Shown one piece after another: positions 52,273 to 64,000 of a stretch of 64,000 bases of DNA. The notes under the pieces were generated by a model. The model was not told the DNA's origin. It was given only the letters and a program-made list of their open reading frames with translations, and did not search any database. Source of the stretch: Pectobacterium punjabense (lineage in GTDB: Bacteria > Pseudomonadota > Gammaproteobacteria > Enterobacterales > Enterobacteriaceae); NCBI RefSeq assembly GCF_012427845.1, contig NZ_CP038498.1, positions 3,658,001 through 3,722,000 of the forward strand, read 5' to 3'. Position 1 is the stretch's first letter, and each line of letters begins with the position of its first letter. A program made the position numbers and the translations under genes.

Positions 52273-54461
52273 CAGTCTACGGTCAGAGAAGCGCGAATTT
52301 CACGCGGATCGCCGACAAACGCATTGGCACCGCCGTTAATGCCGTCCGTGCTGCCAGGGAATATGGAAGCCCAGTAATGTTCGTTGGTGACGTTATTGAG
52401 CGCAATGCGAAACGCCGCAGGTTTATCATAAATTTTAAAACCGTAGCGTGTACCCAGATCCAGCGTGACATAACTATCCGCCCAGGCCGTATTAGCATCA
52501 TTAGCTGCGCGTTTACCGGTGTAGTGAAGGTTCGCCATATAGACCATATTAGGGTAAGACGGGTGGCTATATTCCGTCAGCAAATTAGCTTGGAATTTCG
52601 GCACACCAACCACGCGCTTATTACGTGTTACGGCTAATTCAGTGTCTTTCAGCTTAGGATCTAACAGTGTCATGCCGCCATAGAGATGCAAGCCGGAAAA
52701 CACTTCACCATCCGCCATCAACTCCAGACCCGTATTGACCTGATTACCCTGCTCTTTGAATACGTTATCTGCTGCGACATACGCGAAGGGGCGCTCCAGA
52801 CGGAAAATAGCCGCGTTCAGATTCAGCCCATCCCACTGCGATTTCACCCCCGCTTCATACTGGGTACTGCGATAAGGCTTCAGCGTCTGCCCTTTATTCA
52901 CCACATAATCATCTGTTGGCGCGGTGCCGCCCTGCTCCAACGAATCGGCATAGGCGACATACGTCATCACGTTAGGCAAAGGTTTGTACATCAGAGACAG
53001 CGTCGGGCTAGTGCCCGTATCACGGGTCACTTCACCATCAGAGCCAAAACTGCGTGAGGTAATCCAACTTTGGCTCACGACGCCCATGGCCGACCAGCGA
53101 TCGTTAAACGTAATGGTATCGCCGGCGGTGATCGCCTGCTGACTGGTACGGCTGGATTTATAGCGTCCCGATCCCATATAGAAACGCCCGTCGCTAGGAT
53201 CGGTATAACTACGCGGTGAATCAATGGTGCTGTTTCCCAGCGGGAAGCGCTTGCTATTACCCAGTCCGTTATAGATTGTCCACTGGTATCCGGTGGTGCT
53301 GAAGACCACGTCATGAGAAGGCCCGTTCGTATCGATATGGCCATTCAGTTGCAGCGTATTGCTCAATACCTTAAAGCGCCCGGCACTGTAAGGCTGCGTC
53401 AGAGAAGTACTCACCGCGCCCTGATTGTTAGTAATCGTATTCGACAGCGAGCGCATACCGCGATCGGCAGTTTGATAGCCCACCCCGCCCGAGGCATACC
53501 AGTTATTGTTGAAGTAGTGCTTCAGACGCGTGCTGGCGGTTTTCGTCACCAAATCGAGCCCCGCAAAGCTCTGCCCGTATCCCTGTTTCGTCACGTCCGG
53601 TGCGCTGGGTAACTGAATCGTCGGGCCATAGGAAAAGCCACTGGCATAGCCCATTTTTCTGAAGCGATACTCGCTGGCATTGACTTCCAACACCGTGTCG
53701 GGCGAGAGGTTCCAGTCAAACGCGACGCTGGCGAGCTGCCGTCTCAGCGTGCTGTTGCTGATACTCCCCTCACCTTCATCGTGCAACAGGTTGATGCGAT
53801 AACCGAACTGGTTTTCGTCACCCAGATGTCCGCCCAGATCGGCATGGCCCATCGCCGCACCTTTACCAGAATAGCCTACGGTAAAACGGTTTAACGTCTG
53901 CGCCGTTGGCCTTTTCTGCGTAAAGTTAAACTGTCCGGCTGGGCTGGCAGGCCCATACAGTGCGCCAGTCAGGCTATTAATCACATCCAGTCGCTCCAGC
54001 ATCTCAACCGGAAAGGCGGTGGTGGAAATAATATTTAACCCATCCAATCTGCTATTCGCCAGCACGCTTCCTTGCATACCACGGCTTTGAGGACGACCCA
54101 CGTCAATGCCGCCGCGCGCCTGCATCTGGCTGGACGCGTTATATTTGAGGAGATCGTTAACATTTTTTGCCTGCTGATTGGCTATCATGGCTTCCGTCAC
54201 AGTCGTGGTCGAATACGGCGTATCCAACCTTGAGCGTTTGCCTAATGGCCCGATCTCTACATCGTCGGCCGTCATACCTGCACCAGCCAGATTCGCATTC
54301 GCCTCGCTGCGATCGGCTTTGACGACCATCACGTCAGCCGCTTTTGTCTTTTCGCTGTCTTTGATCGTTGCCGGTTCGGCGCTTAATACCGGTGGAACAA
54401 CCACCATTAATGCTGGCAATAACCACTGTGCTTTTTTTCTATTATTTTTTCGGGCTTTCAT
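52269..54461 (-). CDS. TonB-dependent siderophore receptor
   Basis: 730 aa outer-membrane receptor. Signal peptide (QWLLPALMVVVPPVLSA), a possible TonB box near DVMVVKAD, plug domain (TTVTEAMIANQQAKNVNDLL near residue 85; RGMQGSVLANSRLDGLN near 127; LTGALYGPASPAGQFNF near 165), then the 22-strand barrel ending in DPREIRASLTVDW with a terminal aromatic residue. Ligand not determinable; the build is that of ferric-siderophore receptors. It is followed by, and coupled to, the binding-protein gene. Confidence 0.92.
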   Translation of the reverse strand: MKARKNNRKKAQWLLPALMVVVPPVLSAEPATIKDSEKTKAADVMVVKADRSEANANLAGAGMTADDVEIGPLGKRSRLDTPYSTTTVTEAMIANQQAKNVNDLLKYNASSQMQARGGIDVGRPQSRGMQGSVLANSRLDGLNIISTTAFPVEMLERLDVINSLTGALYGPASPAGQFNFTQKRPTAQTLNRFTVGYSGKGAAMGHADLGGHLGDENQFGYRINLLHDEGEGSISNSTLRRQLASVAFDWNLSPDTVLEVNASEYRFRKMGYASGFSYGPTIQLPSAPDVTKQGYGQSFAGLDLVTKTASTRLKHYFNNNWYASGGVGYQTADRGMRSLSNTITNNQGAVSTSLTQPYSAGRFKVLSNTLQLNGHIDTNGPSHDVVFSTTGYQWTIYNGLGNSKRFPLGNSTIDSPRSYTDPSDGRFYMGSGRYKSSRTSQQAITAGDTITFNDRWSAMGVVSQSWITSRSFGSDGEVTRDTGTSPTLSLMYKPLPNVMTYVAYADSLEQGGTAPTDDYVVNKGQTLKPYRSTQYEAGVKSQWDGLNLNAAIFRLERPFAYVAADNVFKEQGNQVNTGLELMADGEVFSGLHLYGGMTLLDPKLKDTELAVTRNKRVVGVPKFQANLLTEYSHPSYPNMVYMANLHYTGKRAANDANTAWADSYVTLDLGTRYGFKIYDKPAAFRIALNNVTNEHYWASIFPGSTDGINGGANAFVGDPREIRASLTVDW

Positions 54462-54700
54462 CCGCTATATCCCTGTTGGTCAATATTATGTCAATTATCG
54501 ATATGTAATCATTTATATATCGACGCATACTATACAGACATGACAAGAAGAAAATAAGGAGAGCGATAGAGGGATTTATTTTATAAAACGTTGAATTTTA
54601 AATATTCAAATATAAAAACAGGGTGTATGAAAAGTACTACATTGTAGGTATTTCCCTACCTGCAACAGGAAATATAGCGGACAGGAATGTCCTGTCTAAA
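54462..54700 (-). other. Upstream region of the receptor gene
   Basis: About 240 AT-rich bases. A stretch on the minus strand beginning GATAATTGACATAATATT (54484-54502) matches the Fur consensus only in part (about 11 of 19), so iron repression is expected but not shown. At 54656-54700 a diverged partial unit of the adjacent tandem repeat begins. Confidence 0.35.
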
Positions 54701-54925
54701 AACGTCGGGAACGTTTTTCAACGTTGCGCAAGCAACGGCCCGTAGGGTGGCAGACAAGGATGTCCGCCATAAAAAAACGTCGGGAACGTTTTTCAACGTT
54801 GCGCAAGCAACGGCCCGTAGGGTGGCAGACAAGGATGTCCGCCATAAAAAAACGTCGGGAGCGTTTTTCAACGTTGCGCAAGCAACGGCCCGCAGGGTGA
54901 CGGACAAAGATGTCCGTCATAAAAA
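54701..54925. repeat. Three 75-bp tandem repeats
   Basis: Units start at 54701, 54776 and 54851, each beginning AACGTCGGGA. The first two are almost identical; the third differs at several bases, and a degraded partial unit precedes them. Each has a small hairpin CGTTGC-GCAA-GCAACG with a GNRA-type loop and a second symmetry GGACA...TGTCC. As 75 is divisible by three, open frames run through the array on both strands (25-residue units such as NVAQATARRVADKDVRH on plus, CHPTGRCLRNVEKRSRRF on minus). Translation is unproven. Confidence 0.85.
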
Positions 54926-54956
54926 AAATCCAGAAACGCTTTCACGCTTCTGGATT
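54919..54956 (-). terminator. Terminator after eno
   Basis: Minus-strand 12-bp stem AATCCAGAAGCG / CGTTTCTGGATT (one G-T pair), 6-base loop, then a run of eight T. It lies about 70 bases past the eno stop, at the edge of the tandem repeats. Confidence 0.85.
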
Positions 54957-55024
54957 GTTATCGTTAATCACGTTGGTGCGTATCAGGCCGCCTTCTCAGC
55001 GACCGAATTACCCCAGAGACGTAA

Positions 55025-56353
<1,329 letters not shown>

Positions 56354-56380
56354 TTAGATAGAACTAAAACCCTAGACGAA

Positions 56381-56406
56381 CAACGCGCGATAGCGATCGC
56401 GCGTTG
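56381..56406 (-). other. Perfect hairpin between pyrG and eno
   Basis: Stem CAACGCGCGAT / ATCGCGCGTTG (11 bp) with loop AGCG (plus strand), 13 bases past the pyrG stop and 60 before the eno start. No clean T run follows on the minus strand, so partial termination or mRNA processing between the two genes is more likely than a full stop. Confidence 0.6.
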
Positions 56407-56418
56407 CTGATATAACTC

Positions 56419-58071
<1,653 letters not shown>

Positions 58072-58282
58072 TTAGGTTTAAAGACGATGGAAGTACCAAG
58101 ACGGGAAAGTAGTATACCTGAACCTGATGAACGCCACAAATGTTCGTTTTACACAATGTGGCGATTCCAACACACTCGCAGACGAGGTAAAACCACATTC
58201 ACCCCAACCTACAATTACCTTTAAAAACAGATAAATAAAAACAATAAAATCGCCAAAAAACGGTTTTACGGTTAAAAACGGA

Positions 58283-59095
58283 TCAATGGCCGGTTTCTTG
58301 TTTTTTCACCTGCTGCCACGCGGCTTCCATTTCATCTAACGTCGCCTGTTCCAGCGTTTTTCCCGATGCGGTAACGATTTGTTCTACCTCACGAAAACGA
58401 CGAGTAAACTTGCGATTGGCAGCCTGTAACGCATTCTCGGCCTTGTGTCCCAGATGACGAGAGAGATTAACCGTGGCGAACAATAAATCACCAATCTCTT
58501 CGCCCAATTTTTCTTCATCGACAACGGCTTGCCGCGCCTCAAACATCACCTCATCGATCTCTTCATACACTTTATCGAGCACCGGTCCCAGACTGTCCCA
58601 ATCGAAGCCAACAGACGCACAACGCTGCTGAATTTTTTGCGCTTTCATCAAGGCAGGCAACGCATCAGGAATATCATCCAACGGCGAATGACGATCTTTC
58701 TCCGCGCGCTCCTGCGCTTTGGTTTGTTCCCAGTTTGCCAACACAGCATCGCTATCCGTCAGCGTCAGTTCGCCGAAAATATGCGGATGCCGGCGCTCTA
58801 GCTTGTCGCTGATGGCGTTACACACGTCGGAAAAATCGAACAATCCTTTTTCCTGCGCCATCTGCGCGTAAAACACCACCTGAAACAGCAAATCACCTAA
58901 CTCACCGCGCAAATCATCAAAATCCTGACGACTGATGGCATCCAGCACCTCATACGTTTCTTCCAGCGTATAAGGCGCGATGGTATCAAAAGTCTGTTTC
59001 TTGTCCCACGGACAGCCATTTTCGGGATCGCGGAGGGTTTTCATGATGGCGAGCAGACGCTCAATGGAAGGTAAATTCGTCAAAGATACGGTCAT
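58283..59095 (-). CDS. mazG: Nucleoside triphosphate pyrophosphohydrolase MazG
   Basis: 270 aa (E. coli 263). All-alpha NTP pyrophosphatase: first domain with EETYEVLDAI near residue 47 and LRGELGDLLFQVVFYA near residue 60 (the ExxE...ExxD metal site), ERRHPHIFG near residue 95; second repeat with EEIDEVMFEARQ and EEIGDLLFATVNLSRHLG near residue 200. In E. coli it lies behind the mazEF toxin-antitoxin genes and lowers (p)ppGpp; here mazEF is missing and a 388-base gap separates it from relA. Confidence 0.95.
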   Translation of the reverse strand: MTVSLTNLPSIERLLAIMKTLRDPENGCPWDKKQTFDTIAPYTLEETYEVLDAISRQDFDDLRGELGDLLFQVVFYAQMAQEKGLFDFSDVCNAISDKLERRHPHIFGELTLTDSDAVLANWEQTKAQERAEKDRHSPLDDIPDALPALMKAQKIQQRCASVGFDWDSLGPVLDKVYEEIDEVMFEARQAVVDEEKLGEEIGDLLFATVNLSRHLGHKAENALQAANRKFTRRFREVEQIVTASGKTLEQATLDEMEAAWQQVKKQETGH

Positions 59096-59483
59096 AATAT
59101 TCCTGAAAAAATTTGTTTAAAAATAGCAAAATACGGCAGCTAACTTGTGCTAAAAAGCGCAAAGACATCACTATTTTCATTTCAACGGCGTAAAAAATTG
59201 TGCTGAGATGCACATGGCCGCCGAGTGAGCCGCATGGACGCGGCGAAAACCTGTGCCGCGTCAGGAACGCGTCACAGGTGGCTCGACAGCGGACATGTAC
59301 ATCGAAGGAACCGCAACGCGGCACAATTCTCGCCAAAAGCCAGGGTTCTGAGGGATGCGGCACCTGAGCATCCCTCAGTCGGGCGTGGCAATGGTGCCAC
59401 AAAGAACAATATTGCTAACCACGCACGAAACTTTTCACCACGCTCGCACAAGGTTTTCAGCTGGCTGATGGTGAAACCATCAT
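59096..59483. repeat. mazG-relA interval with strong hairpins
   Basis: 388 bases. Hairpin 1: CCTGTGCCGCGT / ACGCGTCACAGG (59250-59278, 11 of 12 paired, 5-base loop). Hairpin 2: CTGAGGGATGC / GCATCCCTCAG (59348-59378, perfect, 9-base loop). A third, TGGCA-ATGG-TGCCA, is near 59386. G/C-rich DNA from 59210 to 59400 contrasts with the AT-rich bases next to mazG. None has a T run. Open frames here have no family resemblance. E. coli has mazEF in this place. Confidence 0.6.
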
Positions 59484-61721
59484 TTACGCCCCCTGCTGGC
59501 GCCGTGCATCAATCACATCCGGTAGTTGGTTGAGCTTCGCCAGAATGCGGCCCAGCACTTGCAGGTTGTAGATTTCAATATCCATATCAATCGTCGCCAA
59601 CTGCTGCTTGGTGTCGCTACGGCTGGCGACGCCCAGTACATTGACTTTCTCATTCGCCAGAATCGTGGTGATATCTCGTAGCAGACCGCTGCGATCGTTA
59701 GCAATTACCCTCACCACTAGCGAATAGCCGCTGGAGTAACTTTCACCCCATACCGCATCCACAATCCGCTCCGGCGAGCTGGCTCGCAGTTCGTCCAACT
59801 GTTCACAGTCAGCGCGGTGAATCGAAATTCCCCGTCCGCGTGTGATAAATCCGGTGATTTCATCACCCGGAATTGGCTGGCAGCAGCGGGCAATGTGATG
59901 CATCAGATTGCCAACACCTTCAACGACCACACGGCCATTGTCTTTGTTATTGCTGCGCGCTGGCGGCTGATGCGTTTTTTGCGTCAGCTGGCGCAGGGCT
60001 TCGCGATCCAGTTCTTCCGCACTCGGCTGTTTTAACTGCGATTGCAGGAAATTCACCATTTGGTTCAGACGAACATCACCGCCGCCAATCGCGGCCAGTA
60101 ATTCATCCAGCGAATTCACGTTGTAGCGCGGTAGCAGCAGTTTTTCCGCCGCTTTCAGGCTAACTCCCAAATGCGCCAGCTCGTCATCCAGAATCTGTCG
60201 ACCTGCCAGAATGTTCTTGTCGCGATCTTGTTTACGGAACCAGTTCTGGATCTTGGATCGTCCGCGGCTGGTGGTGATATACCCCAGATTCGGATTCAGC
60301 CAGTCACGGCTTGGGTTAGGCTGCTTCTGGGTGATAACTTCAATTTGATCGCCCATTTGCAGTTGGTAGGTAAACGGCACAATCCGTCCGCTGATTTTCG
60401 CCCCGATGCAGCGATGCCCGATATCACTGTGGATGTGATAAGCGAAGTCCAGCGGCGTGGAACCGGCAGGAAGATCGACCACATCACCTTTTGGCGTAAA
60501 GACATAGACGCGATCGTCGAACACCTGACTACGGACTTCGTCCAGCACGTCATTCGAGTCGGCCATCTCTTCCTGCCAGGCAAGCAGTTTACGCAGCCAG
60601 GCAATACGGCCTTCATAGCCAGAACGCCCACCCACGGAGGTGCCTTCTTTGTATTTCCAGTGTGCTGCGACGCCCAGTTCAGCGTCTTCATGCATCTGAC
60701 GCGTACGAATCTGGATTTCGAGCGTCTTCCCGCCCGGCCCTAACACCACGGTGTGGATGGATTGATAGCCATTCGGTTTGGGGTTAGCAACGTAGTCGTC
60801 AAACTCATCCGGCAGATGACGATAGTGCGTATGCACGATACCGAGCGCGCCGTAGCAATCCTGTAAACGCTCGACAACAATGCGTACCGCACGCACATCG
60901 AACAGTTCATCGAACGACAGTGCTTTTTTCTGCATCTTGCGCCAGATGCTGTAGATATGCTTGGGACGGCCGTAGATCTCTGCCTGCACGCCCTCTTCTT
61001 TCATCGCATCGCGCAGCGTTTTGACAAAATCATCAATGTACTGCGCACGATCGATGCGCCGCTCGTGCAACAGTTTGGCGATTTTTTTATATTCATCAGG
61101 ATGCAGGTAGCGGAAGCAGAAATCCTCCAGCTCCCATTTCAGTTGGCCGATGCCCAAGCGGTTAGCCAGCGGCGCGTAGATATTGGTACACTCTTTGGCC
61201 GCCAATACCCGTTCTTCTTCCGGGGCATCTTTCACTTCTCGCAGGTGTGCAATCCGCTCGGCGAGCTTGATCACCACGCAGCGGAAATCTTCCACCATCG
61301 CCAGCAGCATGCGGCGGATGTTATCAACCTGCTCAGACGCGCCCGAATCATTCTGCGTCGCTTTGAGCTGGCGGATTGCATCCATATCGCGCACGCCATG
61401 CACCAAATCAACGATGTTTTTCCCAAACGCGGCTTCCAGCGTCGGTTCATCGACCACGTTTGCATCTGCCAGCGGAAAGAGCAGCGCTGCGCGCATGCTG
61501 TCATTGTCCATGCTGAGCGTGGACAGGATTTCCACCATTTCGATGCCACGCCACAGCAATAACGAGGCATCGGCGTGATCTTGCGTTTGCTGTTCACAGT
61601 AACGCCAGGTTTCGGCTAAACGTTCACACGATTGCTGACTGGCAATGCCCAGTGAAGCAATCCACGCGTCAGGGACAAATTCACCTGCCGTATTCAAATG
61701 CGCACTTCTTACCGCAACCAT
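59484..61721 (-). CDS. relA: GTP pyrophosphokinase RelA
   Basis: 745 aa (E. coli 744). Ribosome-bound (p)ppGpp synthetase of the stringent response. N-terminal pseudo-hydrolase domain (FPLADANVVDE near residue 80 lacks the HD pair), synthetase domain (YGRPKHIYSIWRKMQKK near residue 245; ELFDVRAVRIV near 270; NPKPNGYQSIHT near 325), TGS domain (YVFTPKGDVVDLPAGSTPLDF near 405), zinc-finger Cys/His segment (HHIARCCQPIPGD near 610) and ACT domain (VRVIANDRSGLLRDITT near 665). Confidence 0.97.
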   Translation of the reverse strand: MVAVRSAHLNTAGEFVPDAWIASLGIASQQSCERLAETWRYCEQQTQDHADASLLLWRGIEMVEILSTLSMDNDSMRAALLFPLADANVVDEPTLEAAFGKNIVDLVHGVRDMDAIRQLKATQNDSGASEQVDNIRRMLLAMVEDFRCVVIKLAERIAHLREVKDAPEEERVLAAKECTNIYAPLANRLGIGQLKWELEDFCFRYLHPDEYKKIAKLLHERRIDRAQYIDDFVKTLRDAMKEEGVQAEIYGRPKHIYSIWRKMQKKALSFDELFDVRAVRIVVERLQDCYGALGIVHTHYRHLPDEFDDYVANPKPNGYQSIHTVVLGPGGKTLEIQIRTRQMHEDAELGVAAHWKYKEGTSVGGRSGYEGRIAWLRKLLAWQEEMADSNDVLDEVRSQVFDDRVYVFTPKGDVVDLPAGSTPLDFAYHIHSDIGHRCIGAKISGRIVPFTYQLQMGDQIEVITQKQPNPSRDWLNPNLGYITTSRGRSKIQNWFRKQDRDKNILAGRQILDDELAHLGVSLKAAEKLLLPRYNVNSLDELLAAIGGGDVRLNQMVNFLQSQLKQPSAEELDREALRQLTQKTHQPPARSNNKDNGRVVVEGVGNLMHHIARCCQPIPGDEITGFITRGRGISIHRADCEQLDELRASSPERIVDAVWGESYSSGYSLVVRVIANDRSGLLRDITTILANEKVNVLGVASRSDTKQQLATIDMDIEIYNLQVLGRILAKLNQLPDVIDARRQQGA

Positions 61722-61774
61722 AATTTCTCCCTACGTTACCCTTCACCTTGCAAACGACGCTGTGCTTCTGTTTA

Positions 61775-63124
61775 TTAAGCCTTCCGCGTGCCGGAATCGT
61801 GCAAAAACAGTGCCATCGATTCAAGGTGTCCGGTATGTGGAAACATATCCAACATCGCGACATTCGCTAGCCGGTAACCGGCGGCGAGTAATACTTTGCT
61901 GTCGCGTGCTAGCGTCGTGGCGTTACAGGAAACATACACCACCCGTTTCGGTGCCAGTCTGGTTATCTGCTCCATCACGCCTGCTGCGCCCGCACGTGCC
62001 GGATCAAGTAATATCTTATCAAAACCCTGAGCCGCCCACGGCTGCTGCGTGACGTCATCCTCAAGATTTTGGTGAAAAAATGTGACATTCGACAGCGCAT
62101 TGCGTCGGGCATTCTCGCGCCCTTTCTCGACTAACGCAGTAACCCCTTCCACACCGACAACGCTGGCAGCACGCTGTGCCAGCGGCAGCGTGAAATTGCC
62201 CATGCCGCAAAACAGATCCAATATTCTATCCTGCGGTTGCACATCCAGCCACGTTAGCGCCTGCGTGACCATCTGCTGGTTAACCGCATCATTAACCTGA
62301 ATAAAATCACGCGGGCTAAATGCCAGCGTCAGCCCGGCGACGTGATAGACCGGCTCTTCACCGTGTAGACACGTCAACGAATCGGCATCCGATGCCAGAT
62401 AAACCGAGACACTCTGCTGCTGGGCAAAATCACGTAACGCCTGCTCATCCGATGGATGCAGCGGATCAAGATGCCTCAGCACCAGCAGCGGACCGTTCTC
62501 CGCTTGCACCAGTTCTGCATGCCCAAGACGCTTTACCGCTTTTAGTCGATTCAAACATTCGCGCAGCGGTTGTAGCAGTACTTCAAGCTCGGGACGCAAT
62601 ACCGGACAGGTTTTGATATCCACCAGATCGTGAGAATTTGCCTGCCGATAGCCCATCAACAATCGTTGCTCTTTTGCCTGAAAGTATAACGCAAGCCGCG
62701 CACGCCTCCGATAGGCATAAGGTGTGCCAGCAATCAGCGATGCCGCAGGCAGCTCAACGCCCGTTTCCCGCGTCATCATGCGCATCAATGCCACCGTTTT
62801 GCTGCTCTGTTGCAACGTAATTTCTGCATGCTGCTGCTGACAGCCGCCACAGCGGGTAAAATGAGGGCACTGAGGCTCAACGCGCTGCGGGCTAAGCGTC
62901 AACAGGCGTTTAAGTTTTGCATGCGAAAACTGACGCTTCTCTTCCGTCAATTGCACCTCGGCCTGCTCTCCCGGCAGCACACCTGTAACAAAAACCGTCT
63001 TGCCTTCGTGACGCGCCACGCCCTGCCCAAATGGATCAAGTGACGCCACCGTGACAGTAAGGTTTTTCGCTGGAACTGCTTTCCGGGTCGTCACACGCCG
63101 GTTTGGAGAGTAGAATTGCGCCAT
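61775..63124 (-). CDS. rlmD: 23S rRNA (uracil(1939)-C5)-methyltransferase
   Basis: 449 aa (E. coli 433; the N-terminus is longer). TRAM domain (residues ~20-80), 4Fe-4S cysteines [14 protein letters not shown] near residue 86, SAM site [15 protein letters not shown] near residue 305, catalytic [12 protein letters not shown] near residue 398 with the nucleophilic Cys. Its target, the 23S rRNA, is encoded in the same window. Confidence 0.96.
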   Translation of the reverse strand: MAQFYSPNRRVTTRKAVPAKNLTVTVASLDPFGQGVARHEGKTVFVTGVLPGEQAEVQLTEEKRQFSHAKLKRLLTLSPQRVEPQCPHFTRCGGCQQQHAEITLQQSSKTVALMRMMTRETGVELPAASLIAGTPYAYRRRARLALYFQAKEQRLLMGYRQANSHDLVDIKTCPVLRPELEVLLQPLRECLNRLKAVKRLGHAELVQAENGPLLVLRHLDPLHPSDEQALRDFAQQQSVSVYLASDADSLTCLHGEEPVYHVAGLTLAFSPRDFIQVNDAVNQQMVTQALTWLDVQPQDRILDLFCGMGNFTLPLAQRAASVVGVEGVTALVEKGRENARRNALSNVTFFHQNLEDDVTQQPWAAQGFDKILLDPARAGAAGVMEQITRLAPKRVVYVSCNATTLARDSKVLLAAGYRLANVAMLDMFPHTGHLESMALFLHDSGTRKA

Positions 63125-63233
63125 AATGTACTATCGATTTTTCTCTTGAGTTGAACGGCTGTAACAGATAAACGCAGTACCCAATAAACATTAGGGTACC
63201 CAGCATCCTCTAATTCTCCCACATTGGAACCTC

Positions 63234-64000
63234 ATGACCAAATACAGTCTTCGTGCACGGATGTTGATACTGATTTTGGCACCAACGCTGATGATCGGGC
63301 TGTTGCTCAGCTCGTTCTTCGTTATCCATCGTTACAATCAGTTGCAGTCGCAGTTGGCCGATTCAGGCACCAGCATCATCGAACCACTGGCAACCATCAG
63401 CGCCTATGCCATTACCCATCGCCAGATGGACACAATTCCTGCGTTAATCAATACACTTCATCGCCGCCACTCCGCGATTATTCGTACCATTAGCGTATTC
63501 GATGCCCGTAATCAGCTACTAGCCACCACTAATGTACGCAATAATGTGGCGTTGCAGCCGCTCAGCAGCGATGCGCTTTCGTACAATAAGCTGCATCTGC
63601 ACCACACGAGTGATGCGCTGATTCTGCACATGCCGATAGTTAACGACAGCGAATTCATGCCTGGCGGGGGAGCCCCCCTATTCCCTGGTACAGCGACACC
63701 TCTCGGCTATCTGGTCATTGAGCTGGATACCAGTACCATTCGGCTTCAGCAGTATCAGGAAATCTTTATCGCCGCGCTCCTACTGCTGTTATCGTTGGGT
63801 GCAGCCGTTGTCTTTGCCTATCGTCTGATGCGCGATGTCACCACGCCAATCCGTAATATGGTGGATACCGTCGATCGTATTCGCCGCGGGCAGTTGGATA
63901 GTCGGGTGGAAGGCTACATGCTCGGCGAGCTAGATATGCTGAAAAATGGCATTAACTCAATGGCTATGTCGCTGACCGCCTACCACGAAGAAATGCAGCA
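63234..64000 (+). CDS. barA: Hybrid sensor kinase BarA (GacS), N-terminal part
   Basis: Starts at the ATG at 63234 and runs off the end of the window with 255 codons visible and no stop. N-terminal transmembrane helix (MLILILAPTLMIGLLLSSFF), periplasmic domain of about 150 residues, second helix (IFIAALLLLLSLGAAVVFAY), then a HAMP linker (TTPIRNMVDTVDRIRRGQLD). The kinase, receiver and Hpt domains lie beyond the window. With UvrY/GacA it controls the Csr/Rsm system; in Pectobacterium this sensor (ExpS) drives exoenzyme production. Divergent from rlmD as in E. coli. Confidence 0.93.
   Translation, partial: MTKYSLRARMLILILAPTLMIGLLLSSFFVIHRYNQLQSQLADSGTSIIEPLATISAYAITHRQMDTIPALINTLHRRHSAIIRTISVFDARNQLLATTNVRNNVALQPLSSDALSYNKLHLHHTSDALILHMPIVNDSEFMPGGGAPLFPGTATPLGYLVIELDTSTIRLQQYQEIFIAALLLLLSLGAAVVFAYRLMRDVTTPIRNMVDTVDRIRRGQLDSRVEGYMLGELDMLKNGINSMAMSLTAYHEEMQ

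Noticed and set aside
54484..54502. Fur box upstream of the receptor
   Set aside because: Only about 11 of 19 consensus positions fit, which is common in AT-rich DNA; mentioned but not called as a site.
54701..54925. CRISPR array
   Set aside because: The whole 75-bp unit repeats without unique spacers, and no cas gene is in the window.
59061..59402. 113-codon minus-strand frame between relA and mazG
   Set aside because: It covers the hairpins and runs into mazG in another frame; no homology recognised and no ribosome site.

Overview
The window is chromosomal DNA from a gamma-proteobacterium of the Pectobacterium/Dickeya group, most likely Pectobacterium (soft-rot Enterobacterales). The housekeeping proteins closely resemble the E. 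coli forms in length and motifs (PssA 451 aa, ProS 572, RpoS 330, CysD 302). Between them sit plant-cell-wall functions typical of pectinolytic enterobacteria: a rhamnogalacturonide transporter and hydrolase pair (rhiT-rhiN), a GH28 polygalacturonase-like enzyme and a TogB-like oligogalacturonide-binding protein. The genus is an inference; no database search was possible.

Layout. 1-4.6 kb: end of the lysine acetyltransferase gene pat, then pssA, yfiM and kgtP. 4.8-10.6 kb: a complete minus-strand rRNA operon reading P1-P2-16S-tRNA-Glu-23S-5S-tRNA-Thr-5S-terminator. 10.6-17.0 kb: gmhB, the methionine importer metNIQ, rcsF, trmO and proS. 17.1-23.2 kb: the minus-strand rpoS, nlpD, pcm, truD, ispF, ispD, ftsB group, with no surE in its usual place. 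23.4-28.5 kb: a broken ABC-transporter ATPase gene, ygbE and cysGDNC. 28.8-33.1 kb: cysJIH. Together these cys genes encode sulfate activation, reduction to sulfide, and the siroheme synthase needed by CysI.

33.4-41.5 kb is a first accessory block, between cysJ and queD: a PilZ plus HD-GYP-like protein, an EAL protein in AT-rich DNA, an unrecognised 560-aa protein, an orphan sugar-binding protein and a GH28 enzyme. queD and queE follow. 42.9-54.9 kb is a second accessory block, between queE and eno: a secreted metallo-beta-lactamase-fold protein, an SDR, a 184-bp palindromic element, rhiN, rhiT, a LysR regulator divergent from an aldehyde dehydrogenase and a DJ-1/PfpI protein, and a TonB receptor translationally coupled to a binding protein. 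55.0-64.0 kb returns to backbone: eno, pyrG, mazG, relA, rlmD and the start of barA, the sensor of the GacS/GacA-type virulence regulatory system.

The main observations are two breakpoints relative to the E. coli gene order (one exactly at the rRNA operon), a tRNA-Glu gene lacking one base in its T arm, loss of surE, three small palindromic or terminal-repeat elements, a 75-bp tandem repeat open in frame on both strands, and an HD-GYP-like protein whose metal-binding HD pair has become HT. No CRISPR array, prophage or intact insertion sequence was seen. I found no strong candidate for a wholly new system; the least understood gene is the 560-aa protein at 36.6-38.3 kb.
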